From Candidatus Electryonea clarkiae (GTDB taxonomy: Bacteria; Electryoneota; Electryoneia; Electryoneales; Electryoneaceae), in NCBI GenBank assembly GCA_030765455.1, contig JAVCCM010000058.1, forward strand, positions 1 through 38,723: a stretch of DNA of 38,723 bases, in the 5' to 3' direction. Positions within the stretch are counted from its first letter, which is position 1, and each line of letters opens with the position of its first letter. The notes under the pieces were generated by a model that searched no databases, was not told the origin of the DNA, and worked only from the letters and a program-made list of their open reading frames with translations. Shown here piece after piece: positions 1 through 7,321 of the stretch. A program made the position numbers and the translations under genes.

Positions 1-19
1 ATGCTGCCTATGGCTGCCT

Positions 20-1855
20 TCAGACCCTGCCGTTGCCAGCAACGCCCTTGCCAATCGGTTTTACTTCCCCCAGATCGGGGTGTATTAACAAAATCAGGCG
101 TCCACTCCATGCTGGGCACACATAAATGAAAGCTTCATGACCTTTCTTAAGTGTTGGATACCCATCAATTTCCAGGTGAGATTTTAGTACCATGGATTCA
201 GAAAAGAGAAGATATGAAAAATCGTTTCCTTTTTCCGCAGTGATTACAAATGGGACAAACTCAGTTGTTGACCGGGAAATTCCACGCAGGATTACCTTGC
301 CGTTTTGATCAGTAAAACTTTGATTGATTGCCTGGTTAGAAGTACTCAACAACTTTATTTCAATCCCTTGAAGAGGGTCCAGGGATTCTGTTGATAGCGC
401 CCACACATGAAGTTCATCTTCGATACGTTTGGCTATCAGCCCAATATCAGTGATCATGACACTTTTACTGTCAGCTCGCCAGTACCTGCTTTTACCACGA
501 ATGGTAAGCTGAAAGAGTCCAAACTGATGATCTTTTAGAAACGGTTCAAAGTTGATCGTAGCGTTATTGTAAACATTTTTCTCTGTTTTCATCGCTTTAT
601 CAACTTCATAAATACGATGCCCTAACGGGTAAACCTTGGCATACCTGCGGCTATATCCACGTTTATTCTGTTTCGAATGGAGATACGGAACAAGATTGTT
701 TATATATATTTTCTTTACTTCAATATGAACATTCTCCTGGTTTATCGTTTCTAATTCAACATTTTTCAGACCGTTTTTGGAAAGATATGTTCCATGAGAT
801 GTAAAATTGATGGAAGGGGAATAGGACGGAATGGTTACCTGTTGCATGAAGTCTTCAAGCAGGTTTACACCATCCATTGATCTTAAACCCTTGAAAAGAG
901 TAACAAGGTATTCTTTTTCAGGTTCAAAATCACCGATCAGCTTTATCCTTCCTGCACGGTCCTGGCTAATATCAAATTCGATTCCAGGTGATATCCTGAT
1001 ATATTCCTTTGCCGAGGCAATATGAACAGGTGTGGACATGTCGATCACAATCACAAGGTTTTTCCCGCTTTGCCGTGCTTCAATCCTGCGGATATTCATC
1101 TTTCTTCTACCAGAAACATTTATGTTCTTGATGTAATTCTCTGACAGGGAAAGAGCCCCGTCAACAGGTTTAAGATCCTTGTTAATTGTGAAAATCATTG
1201 TGTTGTCAACACCCTCGCTGCGACTGATGGCATCAGTTTGCAAACTGAAAACAGTTGAGGGCTCAGTTACCTTAGTTTCCCAACTCACCTCACCGGCAAA
1301 ATCTCCATCTTTAAGTTCAAGGGATACATACTGTTTGAAATCCTCAACGCTGATCTCTTCACTAAAACGAATCTGTATAGTTGCAACAGCAAATGATGGG
1401 TCTTCCGGTAATGGTTTAATCAGGGGGACAAAATTTGATATCCTGATTCGCGGAGTGTGGAAATTGAATTTCCTTGGTTTTTTAAGTTTCTTTTCTGGAG
1501 AGGGAAGAATATCCGGAAGGATTTTAAGGCTATATTCTGTTGATGGAGCAAGCAGCCTTTCAGGCATCAACTGAAGAGTTTGGGCGTCAATCCACTGATA
1601 CCTGCCCTGTATCTGCGGTTCAATTATTACTGCTGCCGAATCAAGGAATTTCCCAACCAGTGATTCATCAACCATTGGTTCAGAAAACTGGATTGTGATA
1701 TTTGTTCCACGTTTGGTAAGTCCTTCCGGAACAATGTATTCCACTGATATGATATTAGCGCTGCCCAGACATCCAAGAAATAATAACAGTAATGTCAAGC
1801 AAAAGTACAGAAGTAAAATAAAATACTTTTTGAGATCGCCGGTACACCCAACCAT
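20..1855 (-). CDS. Alpha-2-macroglobulin-like lipoprotein, truncated (N-terminal part only)
   Basis: This is the N-terminal part of a bacterial alpha-2-macroglobulin-like protein, a family of periplasmic or surface protease traps. I start it at the ATG at 1855, preceded by AGGGGAG at good spacing; an upstream TTG at 1882 stays in frame but has no better site. The first ~30 residues hold a long Leu/Phe-rich hydrophobic stretch ending in LFLGC, a plausible though not perfect lipobox. Next come an SbsA-type Ig-like domain (about 35-125, with ITIQFSEPMV and a later L-P-S-T-Y-L pattern), further Ig-like segments, and macroglobulin-type beta domains (about 350-590). Family members usually have 1,500-2,000 residues, with a bait region and often a CXEQ thioester motif. 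Here TGA at 20-22 ends the frame after about 611 residues, so those parts are absent. It may be a pseudogene, or the window edge may be misassembled. Confidence 0.7.
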   Translation of the reverse strand: MVGCTGDLKKYFILLLYFCLTLLLLFLGCLGSANIISVEYIVPEGLTKRGTNITIQFSEPMVDESLVGKFLDSAAVIIEPQIQGRYQWIDAQTLQLMPERLLAPSTEYSLKILPDILPSPEKKLKKPRKFNFHTPRIRISNFVPLIKPLPEDPSFAVATIQIRFSEEISVEDFKQYVSLELKDGDFAGEVSWETKVTEPSTVFSLQTDAISRSEGVDNTMIFTINKDLKPVDGALSLSENYIKNINVSGRRKMNIRRIEARQSGKNLVIVIDMSTPVHIASAKEYIRISPGIEFDISQDRAGRIKLIGDFEPEKEYLVTLFKGLRSMDGVNLLEDFMQQVTIPSYSPSINFTSHGTYLSKNGLKNVELETINQENVHIEVKKIYINNLVPYLHSKQNKRGYSRRYAKVYPLGHRIYEVDKAMKTEKNVYNNATINFEPFLKDHQFGLFQLTIRGKSRYWRADSKSVMITDIGLIAKRIEDELHVWALSTESLDPLQGIEIKLLSTSNQAINQSFTDQNGKVILRGISRSTTEFVPFVITAEKGNDFSYLLFSESMVLKSHLEIDGYPTLKKGHEAFIYVCPAWSGRLILLIHPDLGEVKPIGKGVAGNGRV

Positions 1856-1960
1856 GATTCTCCCCTGCAAGTTCAAAGTCAATGTGCTTATTCTTTCATT
1901 CTGGAGTGAAAAGAACAGGATATGGAAAGAAGATTTTTTTTACTATACATATTCAAGTAG

Positions 1961-2044
1961 TGCGAGCAGAGAGACTCGAACTCTCACATCCTCTCGGACA
2001 CAGGATCCTAAATCCTGCGCGTCTGCCAGTTCCGCCATGCTCGC
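1961..2044 (-). tRNA. trnL: tRNA-Leu (anticodon UAG)
   Basis: Read on the minus strand the segment folds as a class II tRNA. The acceptor stem is GCGAGCA pairing with TGCTCGC, with discriminator A. The D arm is GGCGGAACTGGCAGACGC, typical of tRNA-Leu. The anticodon stem CAGGA/TCCTG encloses loop TTTAGGA with anticodon TAG (complement at 2008-2010). A long variable arm (TGTCCGAGAGGATGTG) precedes the T arm GAGAGTTCGAGTCTCTC. The long variable arm together with the UAG anticodon identifies leucine. The 3' CCA is not encoded. It lies between the macroglobulin gene and fabL on the same strand. Confidence 0.95.
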
Positions 2045-2137
2045 ATTTGGTCACAAGATAAAAGTTTTATCCGGGAATTTCCACTTTTACCATTAATCGC
2101 CTCTTCTGAGGATCAAAGAGATATCTTGCCGTTGAAT

Positions 2138-2217
2138 GTTCCGTCAGTTCTTTAGCGAAGCGGTGAACTGACGGTGGTCTCTGTCAGGTCTCCACTTCGT
2201 TCAAGACCTGACAGAAC
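2138..2217. repeat. 80-bp double-hairpin element, copy A
   Basis: Two 34-nt hairpins (2141-2174 and 2181-2214) are separated by 6 nt and bordered by GTT on the left and AAC on the right. Each has a 10-bp perfect stem: CCGTCAGTTC/GAACTGACGG and CTGTCAGGTC/GACCTGACAG. The two hairpins are diverged copies of each other in inverted orientation, so the whole element is itself an interrupted inverted repeat. A second copy, reverse-complemented and differing at only 3 of 80 positions, lies at 33873-33952. The structure resembles REP/BIME-type interspersed palindromes. It lies between tRNA-Leu and the 3' end of fabL and could also act as a transcript-end structure for fabL. Confidence 0.9.
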
Positions 2218-2254
2218 GTCTAGAACGTCCAAGACCAAACAGTTAGTCGAGGAG

Positions 2255-3010
2255 TCAAGCAACGATGGAGTAACCCCCGTCAACAACAATTGTCTGACCA
2301 TGAATCATCTTTGCACTTGGGCTGACAAGGAATAGTGCGACATCCGCAACATCTTCCGGGGTAGTCAAACGACCTGCCGGGGTTTTTGCCAGGCTGCCGT
2401 TGATTATCTCTTCACGGTTGGGGAAGTGTTTTAGAGCATCAGTATCCACCACCCCGGCTGACAGTGTATTGACGTTGACATTTTTGGGAGCGAGTTCGAT
2501 GGATAAATGTCGCACCAGCGATTCAAGTGCGGCTTTTGAAGCGCCCACTGCGGTATAATTTGGAATTGCGCGAACCGAACCAAGTGAAGAGATTGCTACG
2601 ATTTTACCGCCATCTTCTCCTATCAAAGGCATAGCGTGCTGCACCAGGTGCAGAAGAGTCGAAGCGTTAATGCCCATTGTCCAGTTCCAGTGCCGCTGTG
2701 TGAGTTCGAGAGCAGGCTTCAGGATGCCGGACGCAGCATTAGAGATCATAATATCGAGTCTGCCATAGTCTTCTTTAAATTTCTTAAATAGAGAATGCAG
2801 GTGTTCTTCATTCGCCACATTTGCTTTGTATGCTTTAGCAGTAATATCATACTTGGATAATTCGGCAATCGTTTTATCAGCCGCACTTCGGTTCCTAAGA
2901 TAATTTATCCCTACATTAGCGCCGCTTTCGGCAAGACGTAATGCTATAGCACGTCCAATTCCACGTGAACCACCGGTAACTAATGCGCATTTTCCATTAA
3001 GCTCGACCAT
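2255..3010 (-). CDS. fabL: Enoyl-[acyl-carrier-protein] reductase, FabL type (SDR family)
   Basis: This is a 251-residue classical short-chain dehydrogenase/reductase. The NAD(P)-binding glycine motif TGGSRGIG is at residues 12-19, the NAA motif at 91-93, Ser at 141-142, and the catalytic Tyr152 and Lys159 form YxxxGxxK. Segments around NAASGILKP, HWNWTM-INA and DTDALKHFPNRE closely match what I recall of Bacillus FabL, the NADPH-dependent enoyl-ACP reductase that performs the last reduction of fatty-acid elongation. That makes FabL more likely than FabG, although FabG-like or other SDR activities cannot be excluded. The ATG at 3010 has AAGGA seven bases upstream. It is a cytoplasmic enzyme that stands alone here, with no other fatty-acid gene nearby. 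Confidence 0.85.
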   Translation of the reverse strand: MVELNGKCALVTGGSRGIGRAIALRLAESGANVGINYLRNRSAADKTIAELSKYDITAKAYKANVANEEHLHSLFKKFKEDYGRLDIMISNAASGILKPALELTQRHWNWTMGINASTLLHLVQHAMPLIGEDGGKIVAISSLGSVRAIPNYTAVGASKAALESLVRHLSIELAPKNVNVNTLSAGVVDTDALKHFPNREEIINGSLAKTPAGRLTTPEDVADVALFLVSPSAKMIHGQTIVVDGGYSIVA

Positions 3011-3194
3011 TTGTTTTCCTTACAAAATTTATTTGCATTGGAAGTTAGTTTGACCTATCTTTATCTGCAAGAGTTTTTTTGTAATTCTTCTTTTGTGGGG
3101 GCAGATAGAGCATTCATTTCATATCTTCCATATTGTTAACCACAGAAATCTGAATCCAATTTGTAATTCCATTTAAAGTTTATTATAGGAGAAA

Positions 3195-3629
3195 ATGATG
3201 ATTTTAAGTGACATTCTTAAGAAAAAGGGAAATCGTGTAATTCATGTAGTTCCAGGTACCTCTATCAATGAAACTGTGAACTTAATGGTTTCCAATAAAA
3301 TCGGCGCAGTCCTGGTAGTGACTGACGACCATAACCCCGTGGGGATATTTACCGAACGCGACAACCTTCGTGTTTCGGCTAATCCCGACATTGATCCCAT
3401 GAAAACGGCTGTTGACGATTACATGTCCAAAGAGCTTGTTTGCGGACTCCCGGACGACCTGGTAGAGGAAGCTATGGCTACAATGACTGAACAGCGAGTA
3501 CGACATCTGCCGGTTGTTGCAGACAAAAAACTTGTCGGTCTGGTTTCAATTGGCGACATTGTCAAAGAGACGGCAAGTAAATACAAAAGCGAGATTAAAT
3601 ACCTGAAAAACTATATACAGGGGTATTAG
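3195..3629 (+). CDS. Two-CBS-domain protein
   Basis: This is a 144-residue soluble protein made almost entirely of a tandem CBS (Bateman) pair. The first CBS spans about residues 8-65, with VGIFTERD at 49-56. The second spans about 75-132, with RHLPVV at 103-108 and VGLVSIGDIV at 114-123. Such stand-alone pairs bind adenosine nucleotides and act as energy sensors or regulators of partners; the partner cannot be told from the sequence. The start at 3195 is preceded by AGGAG at suitable spacing, and a second ATG follows directly at 3198. It diverges from fabL across a 184-bp intergenic region, and a strong hairpin at 3663-3688 follows its stop. Confidence 0.88.
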   Translation: MMILSDILKKKGNRVIHVVPGTSINETVNLMVSNKIGAVLVVTDDHNPVGIFTERDNLRVSANPDIDPMKTAVDDYMSKELVCGLPDDLVEEAMATMTEQRVRHLPVVADKKLVGLVSIGDIVKETASKYKSEIKYLKNYIQGY

Positions 3630-3662
3630 TCTAATACTACGATTCATTTGATTCAGGAGGTT

Positions 3663-3688
3663 GCCATTCCCGACTTCGCGGGAATGGC
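3663..3688 (+). terminator. Hairpin after the CBS gene, possible terminator or dispersed palindrome
   Basis: GCCATTCCCG (3663-3672) pairs perfectly with CGGGAATGGC (3679-3688) around the loop ACTTCG. It begins 34 bases after the CBS stop codon and is followed by GCCTTTCT, a weak T-rich tail. It may end the CBS transcript. The stem also resembles palindromes scattered through many environmental genomes, so it could be another interspersed repeat rather than a dedicated terminator. Confidence 0.45.
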
Positions 3689-3703
3689 GCCTTTCTAAAA
3701 CAC

Positions 3704-3728
3704 ATCCTGTTTATCCTTGATATCCTGT
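3704..3728 (-). repeat. Short copy of the ACAGGAT/AAGGAT dispersed repeat
   Basis: On the minus strand it reads ACAGGATATCAAGGATAAAC followed by AGGAT, matching the AT-rich half of the family seen at 7063-7134, 33823-33867 and 33953-34025. The CTTTGCG half is absent here. Confidence 0.6.
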
Positions 3729-3841
3729 GAATAATCATCAGGTTATTTGTAGCGCTAATTCGGCATCAAAGAGACGCAGTTGTTTTTTATAATATTATAC
3801 TGACCAATTTTTCATTCTACACCACCTGGCTATATACTTTC

Positions 3842-3871
3842 TTTCCAATCTAATTTTTAGTATATTATAAT
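3842..3871 (+). promoter_or_regulatory. Possible sigma-70-like promoter for the CotH-family gene
   Basis: A perfect TATAAT lies at 3866-3871. A 4-of-6 match to TTGACA (TTTCCA, 3842-3847) lies 18 bases upstream, and the pair sits about 84 bases before the ATG at 3955. The region is AT-rich, so chance matches are expected. FCB bacteria also often use a different promoter consensus, so this is only a candidate. Confidence 0.3.
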
Positions 3872-3954
3872 TACCGAGTTTCGGGAATTGCATTCTTCAC
3901 ATTCATTCAAAATGATTCCTGACTAAATCATTCCACAAAAGGTTTGGATTAGCC

Positions 3955-6075
3955 ATGAACCGCTGTGTTTTAAATTGGAAAATATCTGAAAGAATTATTG
4001 ATATTCTGAATAGGATTTTTACGACTGATTCTTGCTTTTTCCTGGTAATCCTTTTTTTCCTTTCTTTACCGACCATTTCACCTGCACAGACTATCCAAAT
4101 TAATGAAGTGATGATTTTCAATACAGAGACGATCACGGATGAATATGGCAAATACTCTGACTGGATCGAATTATACAACCCGGGAAACGCCCCGGTTTAT
4201 CTGTTTAACTGGGGACTTTCCGATGATGATGAAGTACCTCTCAAATGGCGTTTCCCAAATGTGATTCTTGAGGCTGGTGATTTTCTCCTGGTTTTCGCTT
4301 CTCGAAAAGACAGCTCCGATTTCCCATACGAATTGCATACAAATTTTGATCTTGATGCTGCCGGAGAAACTGTAATCCTGACATCCAATACCGGCTCGGT
4401 TATTGATGAACTGGATGCTGTTGCATTGGAAAAAGACTGGTCGTATGCACGTTATCCTGACGGTGGAAGCAGTACGGGGATTTGCCTTGAACCCACACCT
4501 GGAGAGAGTAACGGCGCAAGAGTGGTTTTTCAGAGAGTTGAACCGCCGGTTCTATTGCCAGGTGGATTTTATTCTTCCGGTATCTCGGTGGAAATACTGA
4601 ATAATGACAACGATGCGGCCATTTACTATACTCTCGATGGAAGTGTGCCCAGAGAAGATGATATTCTCTATACATCTGCAATCGTTTTAAACGAAACCGG
4701 CATCATTCGAGCAGCGGCATTCAGATCGGGCTATATCCCAAGTAAAACAGTAACAGGCAGTTATTTTCTGGATTATGATCCTACATTGCCGGTAGTCTCA
4801 TATGTAACCGATCCCGTTAATCTCTGGAGCGAGGAGAACGGGATATATGTCGAAGGTCTCGATGCCGGGTCTTCCTATCCCTACAGCGGCGCAAATTTTT
4901 GGCAGGATTGGGAAATACCGGTGCATATCGATTTTTTTGAAGCTGACGGGCAGTTAGCTTTTTCACAGGATGCCGCCTCAAAAATCCACGGCGGCTGGAC
5001 ACGTGCGGGTCCTTATAAAAGCCTGAAAGTAATCGCAAGAGATCATCTCGAATCTAACAGATTTAACTATAGATTATATCCTCATCTCCCCCACCATACC
5101 TTCCAATCTTTCCTTCTGCGTAATTCATACAATGACTGGCTGATGGAAAAGAACGGGCATTCCTGGTACAATACCATGATTCGCGATCCCCTGATGTCCG
5201 GGCTGATGAAAGGAACCGGGATCGTTTACCAGGAATACAGACCTGTAATTCTATTTATTAATGGTGAATACTGGGGGATTCATAATATTCGTGAACGTAT
5301 CAACAAACATTTCATTGGTGAACACTATAATGTTGACCGGGATAATATTGACCTTGTAGAGAATCACTGGAAAGCCAAAGAAGGCGACAGGGAAGCGTAT
5401 GACAGGTTAAGAAATTTAGTCCGGGATAATAATCTAAATGACGAGGCTGTTTATGACAGTGTGAATATGCTTATGAATACTGAAAACTTCATCCGTTACA
5501 ATGTAGCTGAGATATTCTACGCAAATACCGACTGGCCCCGCAATAATATCCGGTGCTGGCGCTCAAGGGGTGAGGATTCTCGTTTTGAATGGATTTTATT
5601 TGATACCGATTTCGGTTTTGGTAATGATACCAAGATTGATCATAATACCCTCGAATTTGCAACCGCAACCAACAGCGAGCTATGGGCTAATATTTCATGG
5701 TCAACATCTCTGTTTAGGAACCTGTTTGAGAGTAATCAATTCCGTGAGCGATTTATTGTCTGTTTCAACGATATGCTTAATATTCATTTCAGGACTGAAA
5801 GACTGTTGATTCATATTGATTCCCTCAGCGCTGGGATTGCTGATGCGATGCCTGCACATGAGGAGAGATGGTTTCCGGATAATGATTGGGAATCAAAACT
5901 GAATAGGCTTAGAGATTTTGCCGTGAACCGGAGAGCCTATGTGATCGATCATCTGCGAAGGAAATATGACCTGGACGAACTGATCACTCTTGGAATTGAC
6001 AGGAGCAATGAATCGTCTGAACGTGTAAGGGGACGAGTCAGTATCAATTCCTTCTTCCTGCCGCGCTATCCCTAG
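3955..6075 (+). CDS. Secreted CotH-family protein with lamin-tail and chitobiase-C domains (5' part of an amber-interrupted gene)
   Basis: This 706-residue fragment begins with a long n-region and a hydrophobic segment, with signal cleavage probably near SPAQ at residues 42-45. A lamin-tail domain follows at about 45-185 (INEVMIFN, DWIELYNPG, PGESNG). A chitobiase/hexosaminidase C-terminal-like domain spans about 195-275 (AIYYTLDGSVP). A CotH domain spans about 325-660, with SKIHGGWTR, NGEYWGIHNIRERINKHF and the acidic FDTDFGFG expected for metal/ATP binding in CotH kinases. CotH proteins are atypical kinases that phosphorylate spore-coat or secreted proteins, and some family members are glutamylases; the substrate here is unknown. 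The frame stops at TAG (6073-6075) but continues in the same frame beyond it. If translation ends there, the product lacks its sorting domain and would probably not be anchored by T9SS. Confidence 0.85.
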   Translation: MNRCVLNWKISERIIDILNRIFTTDSCFFLVILFFLSLPTISPAQTIQINEVMIFNTETITDEYGKYSDWIELYNPGNAPVYLFNWGLSDDDEVPLKWRFPNVILEAGDFLLVFASRKDSSDFPYELHTNFDLDAAGETVILTSNTGSVIDELDAVALEKDWSYARYPDGGSSTGICLEPTPGESNGARVVFQRVEPPVLLPGGFYSSGISVEILNNDNDAAIYYTLDGSVPREDDILYTSAIVLNETGIIRAAAFRSGYIPSKTVTGSYFLDYDPTLPVVSYVTDPVNLWSEENGIYVEGLDAGSSYPYSGANFWQDWEIPVHIDFFEADGQLAFSQDAASKIHGGWTRAGPYKSLKVIARDHLESNRFNYRLYPHLPHHTFQSFLLRNSYNDWLMEKNGHSWYNTMIRDPLMSGLMKGTGIVYQEYRPVILFINGEYWGIHNIRERINKHFIGEHYNVDRDNIDLVENHWKAKEGDREAYDRLRNLVRDNNLNDEAVYDSVNMLMNTENFIRYNVAEIFYANTDWPRNNIRCWRSRGEDSRFEWILFDTDFGFGNDTKIDHNTLEFATATNSELWANISWSTSLFRNLFESNQFRERFIVCFNDMLNIHFRTERLLIHIDSLSAGIADAMPAHEERWFPDNDWESKLNRLRDFAVNRRAYVIDHLRRKYDLDELITLGIDRSNESSERVRGRVSINSFFLPRYP
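6073..6075 (+). other. In-frame amber codon interrupting the CotH-family gene
   Basis: The codon reads TAG between RYP and EGEYFKG. Related bacterial-repeat domains, as I recall them, have a tryptophan at this point (PxYPWEGxYF). TGG to TAG is a single-base change. The two coding parts are in the same frame, 2,154 bases from ATG to the next open stretch (718 codons), with recognisable homology right up to both sides of the stop. Confidence 0.85.
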
Positions 6076-7044
6076 GAGGGTGAATATTTCAAAGGCTTCC
6101 CAGTTACATTGAGTGCCGAACCTTATGCAGGCTACCGGTTCAAAGGATGGCGGGGAGATGTCAGCTCATCCACGCAAACTATGGTTGTGGATATGCAGAA
6201 TGAGATAAACGTGCAGGCAGCTTTCGAATTAGTCGATGACCGGGATGGGACTTTAGTAATAAATGAAATAAATTATAATAGTGAGGAAGATTTTAATCCG
6301 GATGATTGGATAGAACTTTATGCGAACAGGGGTGATTTTAACCTGGGCGGCTGGGTTTTGCGTGACGATAATGATGAGCATAAATATATTATTCCGCCAT
6401 CGACAATTCTTTATGCAGGTGAATATTTAGTCCTGACGCGGAACATATCCAGCTTCAGATTCTGCTTTCCTGATGTAGAAAATGTATTGGGTGATTTAAA
6501 TTTCGGATTCAGCAGTGAGGGCGACCAGGTACGGTTATATAATAGCATTGGTCAATTAATTGATTCTGTCGCTTATACAAACAATAGCCCCTGGAATGAT
6601 TTGCCGGACGGTCACGGTCCCACATTGCAGTTGATCAATCCTGCATTCGACAATCGCCTCCCCCATAACTGGGGAATATCGGTCGAACCGCATGGTGATC
6701 CCGGCAGGGAAAATCGTTCAACAGCAAGTGTGATACCTGTTGACGATCCTGAAGGAAATCCACCTACGCCATTGCCGACATATTATAAAATAGTTTCTGT
6801 ATATCCGAATCCGTTCAACAAGAATCTGACCATAACGATTGATCTGCCGGAAATGGTTGCAATAAACATTTCAGTTTACAATATATTGGGGCAATTTGTC
6901 GGTAACGTAACAAATGAGAACTACTCCGCAGGAACACATCAAATAGTATTCAATCCATCCGGTCTGGCAAGTGGGATTTACTTTGTACATTTGGAAGTTT
7001 CAGATAAAATTGATGATATCAGGAAAATTGTCTTATTAAAATGA
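6076..7044 (+). pseudogene. 3' part of the amber-interrupted CotH gene: InlB-like repeat, second lamin-tail and T9SS sorting domain
   Basis: This stretch continues the CotH gene in frame. It starts inside a divergent InlB-type bacterial repeat (VTLSAEPYAGYRFKGW). A second lamin-tail domain follows (VINEINYN, DDWIELYAN, then an L-D-S-V-A-Y pattern). The T9SS type A sorting domain completes it (VYPNPFN, VYNILGQ, SGIYF, ending KIVLLK). No ATG or ribosome-binding site lies near its beginning; the TTG at 6109 is in frame but inside the repeat domain, so independent translation is unlikely. The full gene would span 3955-7044, 1,029 codons before the terminal stop. It may be a young pseudogene, a strain variant or a sequencing error. 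The clean downstream frame argues for a recent event. Confidence 0.82.
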
Positions 7045-7062
7045 GTCTGGCTCAATACAATT

Positions 7063-7134
7063 TTTCGCGCTAAGACGCAAAGGCGCAAAGAAAAAATCCT
7101 GTATATCCTAATATATCCTTATATCCTGTAATCC
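7063..7134 (-). repeat. Dispersed ACAGGAT + CTTTGCG repeat, full copy
   Basis: On the minus strand it runs from GGATTACAGGATATAAGGAT through ACAGGATTTTTTC to TTTGCGCCTTTGCGTCTTAG and CGCGAAAA. It aligns along its whole length with 33953-34025 on the plus strand, with a few mismatches and small indels. It occupies the start of the 277-bp gap before the next gene. The remainder of that gap (7135-7321) is AT-rich with nothing I can name. Confidence 0.8.
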
Positions 7135-7321
7135 TTTTTGTTTTGACTTGTATGAGCAAATATTAATGCGAAATATGATCGGAAATAAAATGTTTCAATT
7201 CGAAGTACAAATAGCATATAGATCAATTTTATTGTTACATTTCACTTAAGCTCATGTAATAAATAAGTACTACATTCATGACAACCCGGTCTTCACCAAC
7301 TTACGTTTGAGGGGATACGAC

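Larger units (their letters stand above)
3630..3954. other. Intergenic region between the CBS gene and the CotH-family gene
   Basis: No gene is supported in these 325 bases. The stretch holds a 10-bp-stem hairpin (3663-3688), a short copy of the ACAGGAT/AAGGAT dispersed repeat on the minus strand (3704-3728), and AT-rich DNA from about 3780 with a possible promoter at 3842-3871. No convincing ribosome-binding site precedes the ATG at 3955; the nearest purine run is AAAAGG about 14 bases upstream. Confidence 0.6.

Noticed and set aside
2138..2217. CRISPR array
   Set aside because: There are only two hairpin units with a 6-bp spacer, no series of equal repeats with unique spacers, and no cas genes.
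2255..3010. FabG (3-oxoacyl-ACP reductase) as the identity of the SDR protein
   Set aside because: Motifs such as NAASG, HWNWTM and DTDALKHFPNRE fit FabL better than FabG. The alternative is kept only as a minor possibility.
6073..6075. TAG as a recoded (pyrrolysine or reassigned) codon
   Set aside because: Nothing in the window suggests amber reassignment: there is no pyl gene, this is the only internal TAG, and copy 4 of the array ends normally with TAG (33813-33815). A nonsense mutation or sequence error is simpler.
6109..7044. Independent gene starting at TTG 6109
   Set aside because: The start would lie inside an InlB-like repeat with no signal peptide or ribosome-binding site. It is the in-frame continuation of the CotH gene.
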